Positions 23,501 to 32,191 of a DNA stretch of 64,000 nucleotides are shown piece after piece; position 1 is the first letter of the stretch; each line of letters begins with the position of its first letter. The notes under the pieces are model-generated. The model ran no database searches, was not told the origin of the DNA, and saw only the letters and a list, made by a program, of their open reading frames with translations. Location of the stretch: NCBI GenBank assembly GCA_039105265.1, contig JAPFFF010000040.1:496001-560000 (forward strand). Reading direction: 5' to 3'. Both the position numbers and the translations under genes were made by a program. Source of the DNA: Tritrichomonas musculus. Its lineage: Eukaryota; Parabasalia; Tritrichomonadida; Tritrichomonadidae.

Positions 23501-26500
23501 TGTTAATTCAGTGATCTTTCCGTTGAGGCTTTCGATCTCTCTATCTTTAGCTTCTATTGTAGATTGTAACTCGTTGATCTTGCCGTTGAGTGCTTCGATC
23601 TCTCTGTTCTTGGCTTCAACTGTGGATTGAAGTTCAGCGATTTGTCCGTTGAGGCCTTCGATTGTAGATTGTAACTCATTGATCTTGCCGTTGAGTGCTT
23701 CGATCTCTCTGTTCTTGGCTTCAACTGTGGATTGAAGTTCAGCGATTTGTCCGTTGAGGCCTTCGATTGTTGATTGTAATTCTGCAATCTTGCCATTGAG
23801 TGATTCGATTGTAGCTGTCATCTCGCTGATCTTACCGTTGAGAGCTTCAATCTCTCTGTTCTTGGCTTCAACTGTTGATTGTAATTCTGCAATTTGTCCG
23901 TTGAGGCCTTCGATTGTAGATTGTAACTCATTGATCTTGCCGTTGAGTGCTTCAATCTCTCTGTTCTTGGCTTCAACTGTGGATTGAAGTTCAGCGATTT
24001 GTCCGTTGAGGCCTTCGATTGTTGATTGTAATTCTGCAATCTTGCCATTGAGTGATTCGATTGTAGCTGTCATCTCGCTGATCTTACCGTTGAGAGCTTC
24101 AATCTCTCTGTTCTTGGCTTCAACTGTTGATTGTAATTCTGCAATTTGTCCGTTGAGGCCTTCGATTGTTGATTGTAATTCTGCAATCTTGCCATTGAGT
24201 GATTCGATTGTAGCTGTCATCTCGCTGATCTTGCCGTTGAGTGCTTCAATCTCTCTGTTCTTGGCTTCAACTGTTGATTGTAATTCTGCAATTTGTCCGT
24301 TGAGGCCTTCGATTGTTGATTGTAATTCTGCAATCTTGCCATTGAGTGATTCGATTGTAGATTGTAACTCGTTGATCTTGCCGTTGAGAGCTTCAATCTC
24401 TCTGTTCTTGGCTTCAACTGTTGATTGAAGTTCAGCGATTTGTCCGTTGAGTGATTCGATTGTAGCTGTCATCTCGCTGATCTTACCGTTGAGAGCTTCA
24501 ATCTCTCTGTTCTTGGCTTCAACTGTGGATTGAAGTTCAGCGATTTGTCCGTTGAGGCCTTCGATTGTAGATTGTAACTCATTGATCTTGCCGTTGAGAG
24601 CTTCAATCTCTCTGTTCTTGGCTTCAACTGTGGATTGAAGTTCAGCGATTTGTCCGTTGAGTGATTCGATTGTAGCTGTCATCTCGCTGATCTTGCCGTT
24701 GAGAGCTTCGATCTCTCTGTTCTTGGCTTCAACTGTTGATTGTAATTCTGCAATTTGTCCGTTGAGGCCTTCGATTGTTGATTGTAATTCGCTGATCTTG
24801 CCGTTGAGTGCTTCGATCTCTCTGTTCTTGGCTTCAACTGTGGATTGAAGTTCAGCGATTTGTCCGTTGAGTGATTCGATTGTAGCTGTCATCTCGCTGA
24901 TCTTGCCGTTGAGAGCTTCAATCTCTCTGTTCTTGGCTTCAACTGTTGATTGTAATTCTGCAATTTGTCCGTTGAGACCTTCAATTGTTGATTGTAATTC
25001 GTTGATCTTGCCGTTGAGTGCTTCAATCTCTCTGTTCTTGGCTTCAACTGTGGATTGAAGTTCAGCGATTTGTCCGTTGAGTGATTCGATTGTAGCTGTC
25101 ATCTCGCTGATCTTGCCGTTGAGAGCTTCAATCTCTCTGTTCTTGGCTTCAACTGTTGATTGAAGTTCAGCGATTTGTCCGTTGAGTGATTCGATTGTAG
25201 CTGTCATCTCGCTGATCTTGCCGTTGAGAGCTTCAATCTCTCTGTTCTTGGCTTCAACTGTTGATTGAAGTTCAGCGATTTGTCCGTTGAGTGATTCGAT
25301 TGTAGCTGTCATCTCGCTGATCTTGCCGTTGAGAGCTTCAATCTCTCTGTTCTTGGCTTCAACTGTTGATTGTAATTCTGCAATTTGTCCGTTGAGGCCT
25401 TCGATTGTTGATTGTAATTCTGCAATCTTGCCATTGAGTGATTCGATTGTAGATTGTAACTCGTTGATCTTGCCGTTGAGAGCTTCAATCTCTCTGTTCT
25501 TGGCTTCAACTGTTGATTGAAGTTCAGCGATTTGTCCGTTGAGTGATTCGATTGTAGCTGTCATCCCGCTGATCTTACCGTTGAGAGCTTCAATCTCTCT
25601 GTTCTTGGCTTCAACTGTGGATTGAAGTTCAGCGATTTGTCCGTTGAGGCCTTCGATTGTAGATTGTAACTCATTGATCTTGCCGTTGAGTGCTTCGATC
25701 TCTCTGTTCTTGGCTTCAACTGTTGATTGTAATTCTGCAATTTGTCCGTTGAGACCTTCAATTGTTGATTGTAATTCGTTGATCTTGCCGTTGAGAGCTT
25801 CAATCTCTCTGTTCTTGGCTTCAACTGTTGATTGAAGTTCAGCGATTTGTCCGTTGAGTGATTCGATTGTAGCTGTCATCTCGCTGATCTTGCCGTTGAG
25901 AGCTTCAATCTCTCTGTTCTTGGCTTCAACTGTTGATTGAAGTTCAGCGATTTGTCCGTTGAGTGATTCGATTGTAGCTGTCATCTCGCTGATCTTGCCG
26001 TTGAGAGCTTCAATCTCTCTGTTCTTGGCTTCAACTGTTGATTGTAATTCTGCAATTTGTCCGTTGAGGCCTTCGATTGTTGATTGTAATTCTGCAATCT
26101 TGCCATTGAGTGATTCGATTGTAGATTGTAACTCGTTGATCTTGCCGTTGAGAGCTTCAATCTCTCTGTTCTTGGCTTCAACTGTGGATTGAAGTTCAGC
26201 GATTTGTCCGTTGAGGCCTTCGATTGTAGATTGTAACTCATTGATCTTGCCGTTGAGAGCTTCAATCTCTCTGTTCTTGGCTTCAACTGTGGATTGAAGT
26301 TCAGCGATTTGTCCATTGAGGCCTTCGATTGTAGATTGTAACTCATTGATCTTGCCGTTGAGTGCTTCGATCTCTCTGTTCTTGGCTTCAACTGTTGATT
26401 GTAATTCTGCAATTTGTCCGTTGAGACCTTCAATTGTTGATTGTAATTCGTTGATCTTGCCGTTGAGTGCTTCAATCTCTCTGTTCTTGGCTTCAACTGT

Positions 26501-29500
26501 GGATTGAAGTTCAGCGATTTGTCCGTTGAGTGATTCGATTGTAGCTGTCATCTCGCTGATCTTGCCGTTGAGAGCTTCAATCTCTCTGTTCTTGGCTTCA
26601 ACTGTTGATTGAAGTTCAGCGATTTGTCCGTTGAGTGATTCGATTGTAGCTGTCATCTCGCTGATCTTGCCGTTGAGAGCTTCAATCTCTCTGTTCTTGG
26701 CTTCAACTGTTGATTGAAGTTCAGCGATTTGTCCGTTGAGTGATTCGATTGTAGCTGTCATCTCGCTGATCTTGCCGTTGAGAGCTTCAATCTCTCTGTT
26801 CTTGGCTTCAACTGTTGATTGTAATTCTGCAATTTGTCCGTTGAGGCCTTCGATTGTTGATTGTAATTCTGCAATCTTGCCATTGAGTGATTCGATTGTA
26901 GATTGTAACTCGTTGATCTTGCCGTTGAGAGCTTCAATCTCTCTGTTCTTGGCTTCAACTGTTGATTGAAGTTCAGCGATTTGTCCGTTGAGTGATTCGA
27001 TTGTAGCTGTCATCTCGCTGATCTTGCCGTTGAGAGCTTCAATCTCTCTGTTCTTGGCTTCAACTGTGGATTGAAGTTCAGCGATTTGTCCGTTGAGGCC
27101 TTCGATTGTAGATTGTAACTCATTGATCTTGCCGTTGAGTGCTTCAATCTCTCTGTTCTTGGCTTCAACTGTGGATTGAAGTTCAGCGATTTGTCCATTG
27201 AGGCCTTCGATTGTAGATTGTAACTCATTGATCTTGCCGTTGAGAGCTTCGATCTCTCTGTTCTTGGCTTCAACTGTTGATTGTAATTCTGCAATTTGTC
27301 CGTTGAGACCTTCAATTGTTGATTGTAATTCGCTGATCTTGCCGTTGAGTGCTTCAATCTCTCTGTTCTTGGCTTCAACTGTGGATTGAAGTTCAGCGAT
27401 TTGTCCGTTGAGTGATTCGATTGTAGCTGTCATCTCGCTGATCTTGCCGTTGAGAGCTTCAATCTCTCTGTTCTTGGCTTCAACTGTGGATTGAAGTTCA
27501 GCGATTTGTCCGTTGAGGCCTTCGATTGTAGATTGTAACTCATTGATCTTGCCGTTGAGTGCTTCAATCTCTCTGTTCTTGGCTTCAACTGTGGATTGTA
27601 ATTCTGCAATTTGTCCGTTGAGGCCTTCGATTGTTGATTGTAATTCTGCAATCTTGCCATTGAGTGATTCGATTGTAGATTGTAACTCGTTGATCTTGCC
27701 GTTGAGAGCTTCAATCTCTCTGTTCTTGGCTTCAACTGTTGATTGAAGTTCAGCGATTTGTCCGTTGAGTGATTCGATTGTAGCTGTCATCTCGCTGATC
27801 TTACCGTTGAGAGCTTCAATCTCTCTGTTCTTGGCTTCAACTGTTGATTGAAGTTCAGCAACCTTAGCATTGAGTCCTTCGATTTGTTGCTTGTAATTTT
27901 CGACTTCTGATTGTAATTCAGAAATCTTGCCATTAAGAGCTTCGATTTCTCTATCTTTGGCTTCAACTGTTGATTCTAATTCAGCAATCTTTCCGTTGAG
28001 AGATTCTATTTCTCTGTCCTTTGCTTCAACAGTAGATGTTAATTCAGCAACTTGGTTGTTAAGTCCTTCAACTTGTTGTTTGTAATTATCGAGTTCAGAA
28101 TTCAATTTACCGATTTCAGCGGTTAAGTTATCGTGATCTTCTTTGGCTTCGATCTTTAATTTTTCAATTTCGGCGGTTAAATTGTCATGATCAACTTTAG
28201 CTTGTTCTTTAGTGTCAGACAATTCTTTCTTTAAGTTATCGATTTGTGCAGAAAGGTTATCGTGATCTTCTTGTGCCTTACGTTGTGTCTCAGATAATTC
28301 GTTCTTCAAGCTTTCAATTTCAGCTTGTAAGTCAGCGTTGTCTTTCATTAATTGTTCTTCGTGTGCATGTGCAACCATGTATTTCTCTTTCCAGTTGTCT
28401 CTATCCGTTTCAGTTTCAGCAAGTAATTTCTTTAATCTTTCAATTTCAGCTAATAAATCGTCACGTTCTGCAGCAGCCTTTGCTTCTGCTTCTGCTCTCT
28501 CTTGAGCAAGGCGGTCTGCTTCAGCTTTCGCATCTGCTTCTGCCTTTTCACGAGCCAAGCGTTCAGCTTCAGCTTTTGCTTCTGCATCAGCTTTCTCTTT
28601 AGCTAAACGATCAGCTTCTGCTTTAGCATCAGCTTCAGCTTTCTCACGTGCAAGACGTTCGGCTTCAGCTTTTGCTTCAGCATCTTCTTTCTCTTTAGCT
28701 AATCGTTCTTGTTCTGCTTTGTCACGTGCCATTCTTTCTGCCTCCTCTTTCTCACGTTGTTCACGTTCTGCATCGGCTTTGGCTTTCGCTTCTGCCTCTG
28801 CCTGCTCTCGTGCTGCTTTCTCGGCATCGGCCTTCTCTTTGGCAAACTTTTCGGCGTCGATTTCTTTTCCTTTCAAATTTTCAAGGACAACTTTTGCTGC
28901 TGCAAGTTGTGTTAAAAGTGTCTTCTCATCAACTTTATCGCCACTTGCTGTCAAATCTTCTGGCATAACATAAACTGGGATACCTATTTCTTCCATAACT
29001 TTACATGCTAATCTTGCATTACCTTCAACATCGGCTGGATTAAGGGAATAATAATTAATCTTGTCTGGAAGGTATGAATCTAATAAAGCACACATTGAAA
29101 CTGAATAAGGTTTAAATTTGTTAACATTCGGATATTCTGAGGTTCTACCTATAGCCCAATCTAAAAGTGCATTCTTGGCTGTCTTCTTGGTTGAGTTGTT
29201 GTCTTTGTCATCGGTCATTGCGCCACTGATGGAGTAATGTAAAATTAAAGACCATACAAATCCTAAAATAAGTTTTTCGTTATTATCATTAATATCTTTT
29301 CCGCTAATACCAATAAGTTTAACTCCATCTTTTGTAAACATGTCTACGGATAAATCACAATTCATAACTTGATCAATATTTCGTTTTGGTGTCTTGGCCC
29401 ATTTAACTGGGGCATCTTTTCGTGTTAAAATTTGTGCTAATTCGACTAAAGGAACACCATTTGATAAATCTTTCGTAATTTCTTCGATTTGTCCGCATTG

Positions 29501-29584
29501 GCCTGATTTCAACTGACCATTCACCCACCTTGTGAAAACTTTCTTTTGAAGTGGGATCCAATCATCAACTCTTGATGTACTCAT
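17525..29584 (-). CDS. Giant tandem-CH coiled-coil protein (4019 aa)
   Basis: The N-terminus holds two calponin-homology-like domains (about 9-120 and 130-212; for example WIPLQKKVFTRWVNGQL, LLDWAIGRTSEYPNV), the arrangement used for F-actin binding in actinin/filamin-type proteins. A single-helix-like charged segment follows (about 240-380, repeated AEAKAEAERLAREKAEAD). The remaining 3600 residues are heptad coiled coil: a high-identity array of 35- and 49-residue units (residues about 570-2140), then more divergent 49-residue units, then mixed coil ending in DVDDAALAN. No membrane segment or signal peptide. The start is the first ATG, with a TTCATTTTTTATT initiator-like word 30 bases upstream. 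A cytoskeletal linker or filament role is inferred. In trichomonads such proteins are often labelled 'viral A-type inclusion-like' on coiled-coil similarity only. It is much longer than any actinin. Confidence 0.9.
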   Translation of the reverse strand: MSTSRVDDWIPLQKKVFTRWVNGQLKSGQCGQIEEITKDLSNGVPLVELAQILTRKDAPVKWAKTPKRNIDQVMNCDLSVDMFTKDGVKLIGISGKDINDNNEKLILGFVWSLILHYSISGAMTDDKDNNSTKKTAKNALLDWAIGRTSEYPNVNKFKPYSVSMCALLDSYLPDKINYYSLNPADVEGNARLACKVMEEIGIPVYVMPEDLTASGDKVDEKTLLTQLAAAKVVLENLKGKEIDAEKFAKEKADAEKAAREQAEAEAKAKADAEREQREKEEAERMARDKAEQERLAKEKEDAEAKAEAERLAREKAEADAKAEADRLAKEKADAEAKAEAERLAREKAEADAKAEADRLAQERAEAEAKAAAERDDLLAEIERLKKLLAETETDRDNWKEKYMVAHAHEEQLMKDNADLQAEIESLKNELSETQRKAQEDHDNLSAQIDNLKKELSDTKEQAKVDHDNLTAEIEKLKIEAKEDHDNLTAEIGKLNSELDNYKQQVEGLNNQVAELTSTVEAKDREIESLNGKIAELESTVEAKDREIEALNGKISELQSEVENYKQQIEGLNAKVAELQSTVEAKNREIEALNGKISEMTATIESLNGQIAELQSTVEAKNREIEALNGKINELQSTIESLNGKIAELQSTIEGLNGQIAELQSTVEAKNREIEALNGKINELQSTIEGLNGQIAELQSTVEAKNREIEALNGKISEMTATIESLNGQIAELQSTVEAKNREIEALNGKISELQSTIEGLNGQIAELQSTVEAKNREIEALNGKINELQSTIEGLNGQIAELQSTVEAKNREIEALNGKINELQSTIEGLNGQIAELQSTVEAKNREIEALNGKISEMTATIESLNGQIAELQSTVEAKNREIEALNGKINELQSTIESLNGKIAELQSTIEGLNGQIAELQSTVEAKNREIEALNGKISEMTATIESLNGQIAELQSTVEAKNREIEALNGKISEMTATIESLNGQIAELQSTVEAKNREIEALNGKISEMTATIESLNGQIAELQSTVEAKNREIEALNGKINELQSTIEGLNGQIAELQSTVEAKNREIEALNGKINELQSTIEGLNGQIAELQSTVEAKNREIEALNGKINELQSTIEGLNGQIAELQSTVEAKNREIEALNGKINELQSTIESLNGKIAELQSTIEGLNGQIAELQSTVEAKNREIEALNGKISEMTATIESLNGQIAELQSTVEAKNREIEALNGKISEMTATIESLNGQIAELQSTVEAKNREIEALNGKINELQSTIEGLNGQIAELQSTVEAKNREIEALNGKINELQSTIEGLNGQIAELQSTVEAKNREIEALNGKISGMTATIESLNGQIAELQSTVEAKNREIEALNGKINELQSTIESLNGKIAELQSTIEGLNGQIAELQSTVEAKNREIEALNGKISEMTATIESLNGQIAELQSTVEAKNREIEALNGKISEMTATIESLNGQIAELQSTVEAKNREIEALNGKISEMTATIESLNGQIAELQSTVEAKNREIEALNGKINELQSTIEGLNGQIAELQSTVEAKNREIEALNGKISEMTATIESLNGQIAELQSTVEAKNREIEALNGKISELQSTIEGLNGQIAELQSTVEAKNREIEALNGKISEMTATIESLNGQIAELQSTVEAKNREIEALNGKINELQSTIEGLNGQIAELQSTVEAKNREIEALNGKISEMTATIESLNGQIAELQSTVEAKNREIEALNGKINELQSTIESLNGKIAELQSTIEGLNGQIAELQSTVEAKNREIEALNGKISEMTATIESLNGKIAELQSTIEGLNGQIAELQSTVEAKNREIEALNGKISEMTATIESLNGKIAELQSTIEGLNGQIAELQSTVEAKNREIEALNGKINELQSTIEGLNGQIAELQSTVEAKNREIEALNGKISEMTATIESLNGKIAELQSTIEGLNGQIAELQSTVEAKNREIEALNGKINELQSTIEGLNGQIAELQSTVEAKNREIEALNGKINELQSTIEAKDREIESLNGKITELTNEISRLNSEIENYKQQIEALNNKVSELQSTIEAKDREIEALNGKINELNSTIESLNDKIAELQSTVEAKDREIEALNGKIAELQSTIEGLNGQIAELQSTVEAKNREIEALNGKISELQSTIEAKDREIESLNGKITELTNEISRLNSEIENYKQQIEQLNGKISELQSTIEAKDREIESLNGKITEMTNEISRLNSEIENYRQQIEQLNNKVSELQSTIEAKDREIESLNGKITEMTNEISRLNSEIENYKQQIEALNNKVSELQSTIEAKDREIESLNGKITEMTNEISRLNSEIENYKQQIEQLNGKISELQSTIEAKDREIESLNGKISELQSEIENLKQQIEGLNNKISELQSTIEAKDREIESLNGKINELQSTIESLNSKISELQSTIEAKDREIESLNSKISELTNEISRLNSEIENYKQQIEQLNGKINDLTRELEEKNREIEQLNNKISELQSTIEAKDREIESLNGKITEMTNEISRLNSEIENYKQQIEQLNGKINDLTRELEEKNREIEQLNNKISELQSTIEAKDREIESLNSKISELTNEISRLNSEIENYKQQIEQLNNKISELQSTIEAKDREIENLNGKITELTNEISRLNSEIENYKQQIEQLNGKISELQSTIEAKDREIESLNGKISELQSEIENLKQQIEGLNGKISELQSTIEAKDREIESLNSKISELTNEISRLNSEIENYKQQIEQLNGKINDLTRELEEKNREIEQLNNKISELQSTIEAKDREIESLNSKISELTNEISRLNSEIENYKQQIEQLNNKISELQSTIEAKDREIESLNSKISELTNEISRLNSEIENYKQQIEQLNGKINDLTRELEEKNREIESLNNKISELQSTIEAKDREIESLNSKISELTNEISRLNSEIENYKQQIEQLNGKINDLTRELEEKNREIESLNNKINELTREIENKNREIESLNNKINDLTNEINNYKQQIETLNNKINELTSIIQSLNSKINELTREIENKDREIEKLNNKINDLTNEINNYKQQIETLNNKISEMTREIQNLNSKINDLTRELEEKNREIESLNNKINDLNNEINNYKQQIETLNNKISEMTREIQNLNSKISELTREVQNKDREIEKLNNEINNYKQQIENLNNKISEMTSTIQNLNSKISELTRDIQNKDREIEKLNNEINNYKQQIENLNNKISEMTQTIQNLNNKISEMTREIQNLNSKISELTREVENKNREIEKLNNEINNYKQQIETLNNKISEMTSTIQNLNSKISELTREVQNKDREIEKLNSEINNYKQQIENLNSKISEMTSTIQNLNSKISELTREVQNKDREIEKLNSEINNYKQQIEKLNNKVSELTRTIESKNTEIQNLNNKVTELTREIERVNNVLRETERKAQQDHDSLTREIQNLNNKVTELTRTVESKNTEIQNLTNKVSEMTREINNYENKVNEMTREIERITNNYENKISEMKSEMTKEIERITNNYENKISEMKSEMTREIERVTNNYESKISEMKSEIERITNNYESKISDMKTEMTREIERVTNNYESKISEMKSEIERVTNNYESKVSELKSEIQNKTSEIERVTNNYESKVSELKSEMTREIERVNNVVRETERKAQEDHNNLTREIQNKTSEIERVNNVVRETERKAQEDHNSLTREIENKNSEIQNCNSKISNMSTEIQRVNTVLSETQNKGQEETTSLKSEIESLKRDAQADHDKLSDEIQRLNSQISSMSCEISNYKSTIESLNSKIGDLNNEIERLRQELSETQRRASEDHDNMQREIDGLNSKIFELTSEIEHLKMELASAQRDAQQDHDNLSREIERLKQELAQTQRDAQQDHDNLSREIQEKSSEIDNLNSKIFELTAEIDRLKMELEQTQRSAQQDHDNLSNEIERLKAEIERLTSELSETQRNAQQDHDNLSAEIERLKQELAQTQRDAQQDHDNLSAEIERLKMEISQLNVKLTETIQNAEIDHNNLSKLIDKYRKALIEIGDVDDAALAN
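23170..27870 (-). repeat. High-identity coding tandem repeat, 105/147 bp units
   Basis: About 40 near-identical units inside the giant gene. The basic unit is 35 residues (ELQSTVEAKNREIEALNGKI followed by SEMTATIESLNGQIA or NELQSTIEGLNGQIA). Some units carry an extra 14-residue block (ELQSTIESLNGKIA). Both lengths are multiples of seven, so changes in unit number keep the heptad register. Nucleotide identity between units is very high, pointing to recent unequal exchange or gene conversion. The array also creates long stop-free antisense frames that are not genes. Confidence 0.93.
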
Positions 29585-30269
29585 TATATTTGTTTAATAG
29601 TTTAAATAAAAAATGAAGTGTTTTTCTTCTTTCATTTAATGTGGTTTTTTTATTTTATACAAAAAATGTATATTTTCTGTAATTATCTATATATTTATTA
29701 TTTAATTTTATTTTATTTTATATTATATCTTTTATTATATTATTTATTTTAAAATATAAACTATTTTTATTGAGATATATCTATTTTAATTTTCAAATTG
29801 AAAACTTAACAGATAAATCAATTGAATGTTTATTTTGAAATTATTATTGGATAATTGAAATTTGAATTGAATTATTTTTTATTTTCATTCAATAGTGTTT
29901 ATATATTCAATTGAATTCAAATGATTGCTTACAAAACCAAATTTTTCAAATAAATGGAGGATATATTTTTTAATGTTATATTGTTTTTAGCCAAAATAGT
30001 ATTAAATATTATTATTATTATATTGCTGAAAACAAATAAATCACTTAATAGTTTATATTATACACTATTCAATTTTTATATAAAAATACGATGCTTCAGA
30101 AATTAATTCAAATAATCAAAGCTATTGGGCAGAAATTGTTTTCTATTTATCTTCATATTTTCCAAAATATAAAGAAAATAATTGATATAAATATGTTTTT
30201 TTATCTATTTTTTATATTGGTAATAATTAAAATAATATATATTGTCAAGATATAAATTCAACTTTCAAA
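29585..30269. other. AT-rich intergenic stretch
   Basis: Upstream region of the giant gene. No ORF beyond noise. Ends at the target duplication of MITE copy B. Confidence 0.5.
29614..29620 (-). promoter_or_regulatory. Candidate initiator of the giant gene
   Basis: On the coding strand the word TTCATTTTTTATT lies about 30 bases before the ATG and resembles the Trichomonas initiator (TCA followed by pyrimidine and W). Assigned by similarity only. Confidence 0.3.
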
Positions 30270-30712
30270 TAGGCTTATTATTTTCCGATTCTCCAGATTG
30301 ATATTTGATCCACTTTCTGATATCGATAAATAAAATATGCACAGATACTGTAGATCAGTTCCAGAAATCGAGAATTTTTTTTTCTGGGCTTTTGATCAGG
30401 AATTTCAATTGAACTTTTTGAATAAAATGTATTATATTAATTATGATTCAAATATCTCATAAAAAAGTATTCATTTTTGGATTTTAACATTAAAATAAAC
30501 ACCAATACATTATATTATTTATTTTTTAATATTTTAAAACCAGAAATGCAAATTATACCAAAAATCAATTTGTTTGTGACCTTTATGATTTATATCAAGT
30601 TTATGATCATCATGAAAAGAGATAATCTTGATATCTGATTTTTAAATTGATAATCTATTAACAGAAGGGTAAAGGGAGCCTTTTGATATCGATTCACAAA
30701 ATAGCAAGCCTT
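30270..30712 (-). mobile_element. TAGRCTT-family MITE, copy B (complete, inverted)
   Basis: A 443 bp element in the opposite orientation to copy A. The left end reads TAGGCTTATTATTTTCCGAT and the right end AATAGCAAGCCTT, homologous to the right and left ends of copy A respectively. Flanked by CTTTCAAA (30262-30269) and CTTTCAGA (30713-30720), an 8 bp duplication with one mismatch. The interior shares the CTTGATATC / TATCGAT words of copy A but is quite diverged, so it is older. No ORF. Confidence 0.85.
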
Positions 30713-31092
30713 CTTTCAGATTATTAAAAAAGTAATTATGAAATAACTTATCAAAAAGCAAAAAAAGCTAAGTTTGTTATAAGGGCATGTTGGAATTAAA
30801 ACTTTTAAATATATCATTCCATAATAATTGCACAATCTAGTAATAATCATCATTCGTATTGACCTCATCAGATACTTTGGAATCGCACGTGGAATCTATT
30901 TCATTCATTCATAATTCTTCTATTTTTCAGTTTTTGGATACTAATTTGATTTAATCAAGTGTAATGTGTTTGCAACAAATTTCACAAAATAGAACATGTT
31001 TCTTTATCATATTAAATATTAAAGTTGTGGAATTGATACTATATCCATCAGATACTTTGGAATTCCAAGTTTTTCAAGAATTGCTTTCTCCA

Positions 31093-31347
31093 TTTTAAAG
31101 AATTATAGAATCGGATTATGTTTTAATTCTAATTCAAGAATTTAAATATTATCATCAAGAAACTCAACAAATTGAAAAATTCAAAGATATTGAGTATTAT
31201 TCCGAATACTCAAATGAAGAAGAAGATGTTGAAATTGATGGGAAAAAATATCATGTAATTGATATTACTAAAAAAAAGAAGAGCAAGATAGTTAAATCAC
31301 GTATCCAAGAAGAAATTGAAAAGGATACTGAAGATATCCGAAAATAA
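31093..31347 (+). pseudogene. Coding remnant without start codon
   Basis: About 84 sense codons lie between two stops and contain no ATG. The translation (EKFKDIEYYSEYSNEEEDVE ... DITKKKKSKIVKSRIQEEIE) is acidic then basic and helical, unlike the surrounding AT noise. A 17 bp direct repeat ATCAGATACTTTGGAAT precedes it twice (near 30867 and 31047). It sits immediately upstream of a Tc1-like transposase relic and could be part of that element or of an unrelated decayed gene. No domain recognised. Confidence 0.4.
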
Positions 31348-31352
31348 TTCTT

Positions 31353-32191
31353 TCGAAGAGACAAAAAATTAAATGCTCTCATAATTGGGCTTAAGGGTAA
31401 AGCTATTTCTTTATAAATTTTGTTATGGAGGTTTTAGGTGTCAAATTAAAAAAAAATTCATTATTTTATTATTCAATTATCTAATTTAGGCTTCTTTAAG
31501 AAAGGTGAAATGCAATTTCATACCCGATTTTTGGCATGAATCAAGTATTCTCTGTTGATAACGAGCGGTGATTTAAGTAAACATCAATAATTGGCGTTAT
31601 CTCTTTCTTTTCATGAACAAACTATCAGATAGGTTGAGATATTGCAATCATGCCAGTCGTTTTCAAGGAAGGAAGCGCCATTGTCGTTGATCTCTCCAAA
31701 TAAGGGATCTGACCACTACGAGGCTTTCATCATTCAACTTCATTTAACTTGAAAGACCACCACTTCACCCATCTAATAGTATAGGGAGCAATAGGCCCAG
31801 ATAGTTTCAGAACTGACCTAATAACCTATCCGAGTTCATTTAATGAGTATTCATATTTCAAATTACTTGCCAACAATAGAGTGTTCTATTTGTACTCACA
31901 ACATAGAACACTCTATTTTACAACAGGACAGTTCCCCTCAACACCGAGCAGTTGCTGATCTAATTAAAAGACATGTTAAAAATATGATCTACTGATCCCA
32001 CTGCAGTCCAGACATCAGCCCGATCAAACCCATATGGAGAGGGTACTTAAAATAAGTGGAGGGTACTTAAGTACTTAAAGCAAAGGCTCAGAGGTCAAAA
32101 TTTCAAAAGTGAAGACGAACTATTTGAGAAACTCAGAAGTGAATGGAAAAGCAAGCCTAACTCATTTGTTCACAACTTTTATGAATCTTAG
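31353..32191 (+). pseudogene. Decayed Tc1/mariner-superfamily transposase
   Basis: Scattered fragments in several frames match the order of a Tc1-like transposase. There is an N-terminal helix-turn-helix remnant (NALIIGLKGKAISL, near 31373-31415), a core piece VxGAIGPDSFRTDL (near 31780), LQQDSSPQHRAVADLIKRH with the second Asp of the catalytic triad (near 31920), and CSPDISPIKPIW (near 32005), where family members have SPDLNPIE. Here Lys replaces the third catalytic acid. A tail, EDELFEKLRSEWKS, follows. Stops and frameshifts separate the fragments, and a GAGGGTACTTAA duplication lies near 32040. It cannot encode an active enzyme. Confidence 0.75.
31875..31917. repeat. Hairpin within the transposase relic
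   Basis: The arms AATAGAGTGTTCTAT and ATAGAACACTCTATT (about 15 bp, perfect) surround a 12-13 base loop. It lies between two coding fragments of the relic, so it either arose by local duplication or was inserted. Confidence 0.75.

Noticed and set aside
17659..28973. Many overlapping frames on the plus strand and in other minus frames across the giant gene
   Set aside because: They are stop-free shadows created by the 105 bp repeat (peptides such as ASISLFLASTVDCNSAICPL). They lack independent domains and only mirror the repeat.
17525..29584. Reading the giant protein as a poxvirus-related 'A-type inclusion' protein
   Set aside because: That label in trichomonads rests only on coiled-coil composition. 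The tandem CH-like N-terminus shows a cytoskeletal protein.
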